64,000 nt of DNA from Renibacterium sp043789415. Lineage in GTDB: Bacteria; Actinomycetota; Actinomycetes; Actinomycetales; Micrococcaceae. The position numbers and the translations under genes were made by a program. The DNA is taken from positions 1,426,001 to 1,490,000 of the forward strand of contig NZ_JBDLLW010000001.1 of assembly GCF_043789415.1 (NCBI RefSeq), given 5' to 3'. The notes beneath the pieces are model-generated. The model was not told the origin of the DNA. It saw nothing but the letters and a program-made list of their open reading frames with translations, and ran no database searches. Shown here piece after piece: positions 60,160 through 64,000 of the stretch. The first letter of the stretch is position 1; each line of letters opens with the position of its first letter.

Positions 60160-60762
60160 TTAATCTTCGTCGTCTTGCCCGGCGTCCTGAGGTACCCGGT
60201 AGAAGTCGATGCCCCACTGCCTTCGCACTCGACTAGCACCTGTTCCCTGCAACCAGAAGAGGTCTTCAGCGAATTTCACGTAGTCCAGGCTGATGTTTTC
60301 TGCCCGGAACTGTTGAACCAAGCTACGGGCATAGTGCAAGGTACCTTCGTGAGTTGACGCGGTTGCTAAAGAGTTGAAGCGCCGCCGCACGGCTTCATCA
60401 TTTTTCGATCTAACGCGGAGCACACCGGCCGCTCGGCCCAGGGAGTTACCACCCTCCCGATGCATCCGACGATCCCGCTTGGACTGCTGATGAACCGCGT
60501 AGAGTGTGATGGCGGCATAAGCAGCTCTCTCGGCAAAATCTGCTTCTTGCCCTAGTTCATCACCATCCTGGTAGAGCTCGGCGATGGTCAGCCCAATCAG
60601 GGAAAAATCTTCGCCAATAGCCTTGGTGACGCCTGAACGTAGCTGGGCAAGTTGTGCAACCGCGGCACTGCGATCCCGCAAGTAGCCATCTTGCAGTTCA
60701 GAGACTCGTTTGCGCACTACTCTTTTCAACTGGACAGAGCGTGGTTCTTGTGGGTCACTCAT
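60160..60762 (-). CDS. cse2: Cse2 (CasB), Cascade small subunit
   Basis: 200 residues from the ATG at 60762, which stands 8 nt after GGAGG; an ATG two codons earlier is too close. AAYAAITLYAVHQQSKRDRRMHREG and FNSLATASTHEGTLHYARSLVQ are typical of Cse2. Two copies stabilise the R-loop in Cascade. It overlaps the Cse1 stop by eight bases. Confidence 0.92.
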   Translation of the reverse strand: MSDPQEPRSVQLKRVVRKRVSELQDGYLRDRSAAVAQLAQLRSGVTKAIGEDFSLIGLTIAELYQDGDELGQEADFAERAAYAAITLYAVHQQSKRDRRMHREGGNSLGRAAGVLRVRSKNDEAVRRRFNSLATASTHEGTLHYARSLVQQFRAENISLDYVKFAEDLFWLQGTGASRVRRQWGIDFYRVPQDAGQDDED

Positions 60763-62395
60763 CGTCATTTCCTCCACTTCCGTGAGGCCCTTCATCTTCA
60801 GTCCCGGAATTCTGTTGTCCGAAAACTCTGGCAATTTGCTGATAGAACTTTCGTTCAGCCAATGAGGAATTGATCAAATAACCATCCCTTTCTCGGCCTT
60901 TCCAGGCGGCGGGTCCTGCTGTGTCTAGTAGTTCATTGGCTAGGCCGACGACTATGCGGCGGCATTCGGTTCGCCAGGTTTTTCTGGCTTCTTCGATGTC
61001 TGTGTTTAGGTCAAGTCCGCTGAGCCAACGCCGGTAGGGCCGGTCTAGGGCGGCGTAGCCGGTTTCATCGCTACGCTGCCGTTGCCCATCGCCGTCACCA
61101 CCCGCAGCAACTACCAGGTCCTTAGCCAGATTCTTGAGTGCCTGCACCGCTCCCTCAGCTTGGACGACGGCGTTCTCTGCCAGGGTGCCCAGTTCCCCGT
61201 CTTGCTGGGAAAGCAATGCGAGGGAGACTAGCAAGCGATCGTCGAAAATTTCCCCCACCGTGGAGTTCTGACTGTCGGGGTAGAGCACACCGGAGGCTCT
61301 GAGGGAAACATAAGCATCGCGGGGAAGCTCGTCCTGCACCTTATAAAGCCACTCGATGACCGCGGGTAAAAAAGTCTCTCGGCCGGCCTTAGCCAGGGCT
61401 GCTGGCGGTGTCTTCTTGGGTAAAAGCGCTGAAATACCTCTCCAGAAGAGCCGAGCCGGATTGTGCTGCACCGGGGTGAAAACCTGAGCACGCCCCAATG
61501 ATTTTTCAAAAGTTGGGTTTCGCCGCCAGGCGGTCAAGTTTTCTTTGGTAAAGAGGTCAGGAGTCTCCAGCTTGTCCCCGTTAGAAACCAGGCATCGGAT
61601 CACACCGGTCTCATCGTGGAAAAGCCTGATCCTTCGGCTTTGCCAGGTATAGAGGTCGACAGGGCCCGTGGGTTTACGTCCTTCTGATTCCTCAGCGGGG
61701 CCGAGATGAGGCTTTTCCCAAGGTGGTAGATCATCGTCGCCAAAGTCATCGTCACGCTCTGCAGGTTTCACTAGATTGAGCAGCAAGGTTTCTCGCAGAT
61801 TTTTCCCCTCGATACTCACTCCACCGAGGCGTCCGGCTGCCCCCACACCGATGGGGTACCCCTTTCCACCCTTGACGCGGGAGTCCCCGACTGCGCCAGA
61901 TTTGATCCCTGAGTAGTCAAAGGCCTGGGTGTGCACAATCCATCGGGTGGCTTCCGCGAAACTCAGGCGTTCCAAGCCGCTTCCCGCCCGCATGCTGAAA
62001 AGCCTTTTATTCGGTGGGACGTCGAAGACTAAAAGTGAAACATCTTTGTTCTCACCCTTAGCCGTCTGCAGATCAGGGACTTGAAAAAAGGGGGTTTTCG
62101 GATGCAGAAGATCGAAGCGGTCTTCGACCTGTTTCAGATACCGCCCTATTTCATCCAAGGGAAGGCCCTCTTGCCACCACGCTTTCCAGTCGTCTTCGGT
62201 GAATTCGCTGTCGAAGCTGCGGTACAGGATCGCCAGCAGAAGTCGCAGAACGGCAAAGTCCTGGCTAGGTAGCTCTCCGGTGATCTGAATAATCTGCTCA
62301 GCGTCTTGGAACAGAGTGCTCAGAGATACCTCGGTCACACTGCCATCCTGGTATCTCACCCGGATCCACGGCTGGTCGATCAGGTTGAAACTCAC
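60755..62395 (-). CDS. cse1: Cse1 (Cas8e/CasA), Cascade large subunit
   Basis: About 546 residues from a GTG at 62395 (reads SFNLIDQPWIRVRYQDGS, the usual Cse1 start). A TTG at 62464 would add 23 residues and overlap cas3. Further blocks: LLLAILYRSFD, ERFDLLHPKTPFFQ-like DRFDLLHPKTPFFQVPDL, and WIVHTQAFDYSGIKSGA. It recognises the PAM and recruits Cas3. The C-terminal tail is acidic and Gly-rich. Confidence 0.92.
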   Translation of the reverse strand: MSFNLIDQPWIRVRYQDGSVTEVSLSTLFQDAEQIIQITGELPSQDFAVLRLLLAILYRSFDSEFTEDDWKAWWQEGLPLDEIGRYLKQVEDRFDLLHPKTPFFQVPDLQTAKGENKDVSLLVFDVPPNKRLFSMRAGSGLERLSFAEATRWIVHTQAFDYSGIKSGAVGDSRVKGGKGYPIGVGAAGRLGGVSIEGKNLRETLLLNLVKPAERDDDFGDDDLPPWEKPHLGPAEESEGRKPTGPVDLYTWQSRRIRLFHDETGVIRCLVSNGDKLETPDLFTKENLTAWRRNPTFEKSLGRAQVFTPVQHNPARLFWRGISALLPKKTPPAALAKAGRETFLPAVIEWLYKVQDELPRDAYVSLRASGVLYPDSQNSTVGEIFDDRLLVSLALLSQQDGELGTLAENAVVQAEGAVQALKNLAKDLVVAAGGDGDGQRQRSDETGYAALDRPYRRWLSGLDLNTDIEEARKTWRTECRRIVVGLANELLDTAGPAAWKGRERDGYLINSSLAERKFYQQIARVFGQQNSGTEDEGPHGSGGNDDE

Positions 62396-62456
62396 GACGC
62401 TGGAGCCTGCTGCAACGTTGCTTCCCGTTTCAGGGATCTCTTCAAGGACAAGACTT

Positions 62457-64000
62457 TCAATCAAGGTTGTTCACATCCAATCCACGGTCTGGAGAGTAAC
62501 TGAGGGAGTATTCCAAAAGCTCTACCTTGTGCTCGGAATCCAGCACAATGGCCAATTCATCCCGAAGTTCACGGGAGGCTTGCCATTCGGGAAGTTGGAT
62601 CCGTGTCTGCTTTTCCAACTCGTCAATCAGCTGGTCGATCTTATTGCCGAAGCACATAGTGGCGGGCAGCGTGAGCGAGCAACTCAGAATGATCTTGCTC
62701 AGCCAAGGAGGTGGGGCTTGATTGAGCGGCAGCGGAATAGCCGCATGCTTCGCTAGCCAGGGCGGGGTGATCAGATTGCCGACGTCGTCACGGCAGAGCA
62801 CCAAGACTTCAAGAGTGGGCGAGGAGTCTCGCACCGTGGCCTGCGCTTTGACGGTATCTTTGAGATCGCCAATACTCCGTTGATTCCAGTCAGCAAGGCT
62901 TGCGGGCTCAGTGGGAACGTCCCCCAATCGGAAAACTCTGGCTTCTTCTTGTTTACTTTTGACCTCCCTGAGGTAATCTCGCTCAGCTTCGAGCATACTT
63001 TCCTGCCAGGCTGGAGCGCCGAGCTGGTCCGGACCATAAACCTCTTGAACGAGTCGTGGGATGTCTTCCGGTATGGTGAGCGTCTTGAGCGAATCCAAAA
63101 CCACCAAGGTGCGGTAAAGGATGTGCAGATAGTAGACCTTTTGATATTTTTTAGCCGGTTCCGGCAGGGTTGCCGCCCAATCCACACCAGTGAGGATCAA
63201 TCTCGCTTTGCGGAGTGGCTGTGGCCTTTCTACCTGGTTTAGCCCCCTCTGATGCCGATGTAATCTGCCGGCCCGCTGAAAAATCAGGTCAATGGGCGCA
63301 AGATCGCTCACCATGACGTCAAAATCGATATCGAGCGATTGCTCCACCACTTGTGATGCCACCACAATGGCTTTGTGCGGACGCTGTTTTGCTCTGCTCT
63401 GCGAGCCGAATTTATCGAGCAGCAGTGCATCTTTAGCGGAACGATCAATTGACAGAAACCGAGAGTGCGCCACAATAATCTCGGTGTCCTCGCCGAAGTG
63501 TTGTTGAAGATAATTGGCGGTTTCTTGCACCCGGGCCACCGTGTTGTGAATGACCACGGCACAGCCGCCTTCGACCAGGGCCTCTTGTAACGTTTCTGCC
63601 ACTGCTTGGGAACTGTCCGCAATCCGTTCTAAGTCGATATTGATACCACGACCGTCGGAATCAATTTTGCGGATCGCTGGCAGCTCACCGTTCCGAGTGT
63701 GAGTAATCACCGGATAACCAATATCCTCGGCGAGGAAGTTGTAGCTCTGGCGGATCGCATCCCGTTCCGCCCGGCGGGCTGAGTAGCTGCCCTGAGAACG
63801 ACGGCGTCCGTCGTCGTAGGCACGGAGCATGGCTTCACGTTGAGCGCCGGGGAGCGTGGCTGAAAGCAAGATGACTGGGACTCCGTAAGCACCAAGCCAG
63901 TGCAAGAGCTGGTTGAGGTACACGTTCATATAGGCGGAGTAGGAGTGGACCTCGTCAATAATGACCACTTTTCCGGCCAGGGCCAGATGTCTGAGCATGA
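62457..64000 (-). CDS. cas3: Cas3 helicase, C-terminal part (gene runs past the window end)
   Basis: The last 514 codons are visible; the 5' end lies beyond 64000. The DEVH box (VVIIDEVHSY) is near the visible N-terminus, followed by SATLPGAQ (motif III), then the second RecA domain with VVASQVVEQSLDIDFDVMVSDL and the QRAGRLHRH motif VI. The C-terminal domain follows. The HD nuclease domain and Walker A are not in view, so an intact Cas3 cannot be confirmed. First visible gene of the type I-E operon. Confidence 0.95.
   Translation of the reverse strand, partial: MLRHLALAGKVVIIDEVHSYSAYMNVYLNQLLHWLGAYGVPVILLSATLPGAQREAMLRAYDDGRRRSQGSYSARRAERDAIRQSYNFLAEDIGYPVITHTRNGELPAIRKIDSDGRGINIDLERIADSSQAVAETLQEALVEGGCAVVIHNTVARVQETANYLQQHFGEDTEIIVAHSRFLSIDRSAKDALLLDKFGSQSRAKQRPHKAIVVASQVVEQSLDIDFDVMVSDLAPIDLIFQRAGRLHRHQRGLNQVERPQPLRKARLILTGVDWAATLPEPAKKYQKVYYLHILYRTLVVLDSLKTLTIPEDIPRLVQEVYGPDQLGAPAWQESMLEAERDYLREVKSKQEEARVFRLGDVPTEPASLADWNQRSIGDLKDTVKAQATVRDSSPTLEVLVLCRDDVGNLITPPWLAKHAAIPLPLNQAPPPWLSKIILSCSLTLPATMCFGNKIDQLIDELEKQTRIQLPEWQASRELRDELAIVLDSEHKVELLEYSLSYSPDRGLDVNNLD

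Noticed and set aside
63707..64000. Start of cas3 at an in-frame ATG near 63998
   Set aside because: The protein begins there just before the DEVH box; Cas3 must have the HD and Walker A regions upstream, so the gene is cut by the window.

Overview
The window looks like chromosome from a high-GC Gram-positive actinobacterium, most likely Micrococcaceae (the Arthrobacter/Renibacterium/Psychromicrobium neighbourhood). The evidence is a moderately high GC content, frequent GTG/TTG starts, a SAM-IV-type riboswitch in front of metZ, an MrpA-MrpB fusion, an XRE-MurA fusion, a Dcd of the bifunctional dCTP deaminase/dUTPase length, DtxR/IdeR-like iron boxes, and an LPxTG surface protein. The species cannot be fixed from sequence alone.

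Layout. 1-3.1 kb: the tail of an ArsR-type regulator with its SRPBCC partner, a small membrane protein, a VOC protein and a D-2-hydroxyacid dehydrogenase. 3.1-11 kb: a secreted GH64 beta-1,3-glucanase, then a forward run of LMW phosphatase, an unusual P-loop-kinase/PabB fusion, DoxX, PabC and an ABC exporter. 11.1-13 kb: a SAM-IV riboswitch controlling a DUF1737 protein, a rhodanese and MetZ (sulfur assimilation to homocysteine). 13.1-18.1 kb: the XRE-MurA fusion, then a TPP-riboswitch-controlled ECF transporter (YkoEDC-like, hydroxymethylpyrimidine/thiamine). 18.1-28.7 kb: one 3354-residue sortase-anchored protein with about 26 DUF11-like repeats, followed closely by a lipoprotein gene. 28.8-35 kb: a complete, overlapping Mrp Na+/H+ antiporter operon (AB fused, C, D, E, F, G).

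35-54 kb: a UMF1-type MFS protein; a DUF559 nuclease-like gene enclosed by two perfect 59-bp inverted repeats; dcd; tryptophan 2,3-dioxygenase; an iron-box flavoprotein; a histidine phosphatase; two alpha/beta hydrolases; tRNA-Gly(CCC); a divergent LysR/MFS pair; panD; a HerA-like ATPase; ferritin; an NHL-thioredoxin protein; a CopD/CtaG fusion; and HU.

54.7-64 kb: a type I-E CRISPR-Cas locus on the minus strand. It runs from cas3 (truncated by the window end) through cse1, cse2, cas7e, cas5e, cas6e, cas1e and cas2e to a leader and an array of 24 full repeats plus one degenerate trailer repeat.

The least explained signal is a family of four dispersed palindromic elements of about 59 bp (A 17801, B 36424, C 37492, D 49384). 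Each lies 2-17 nt past a stop codon. Their stems are kept by paired base changes, and B and C are exact inverted copies that enclose the DUF559 gene.
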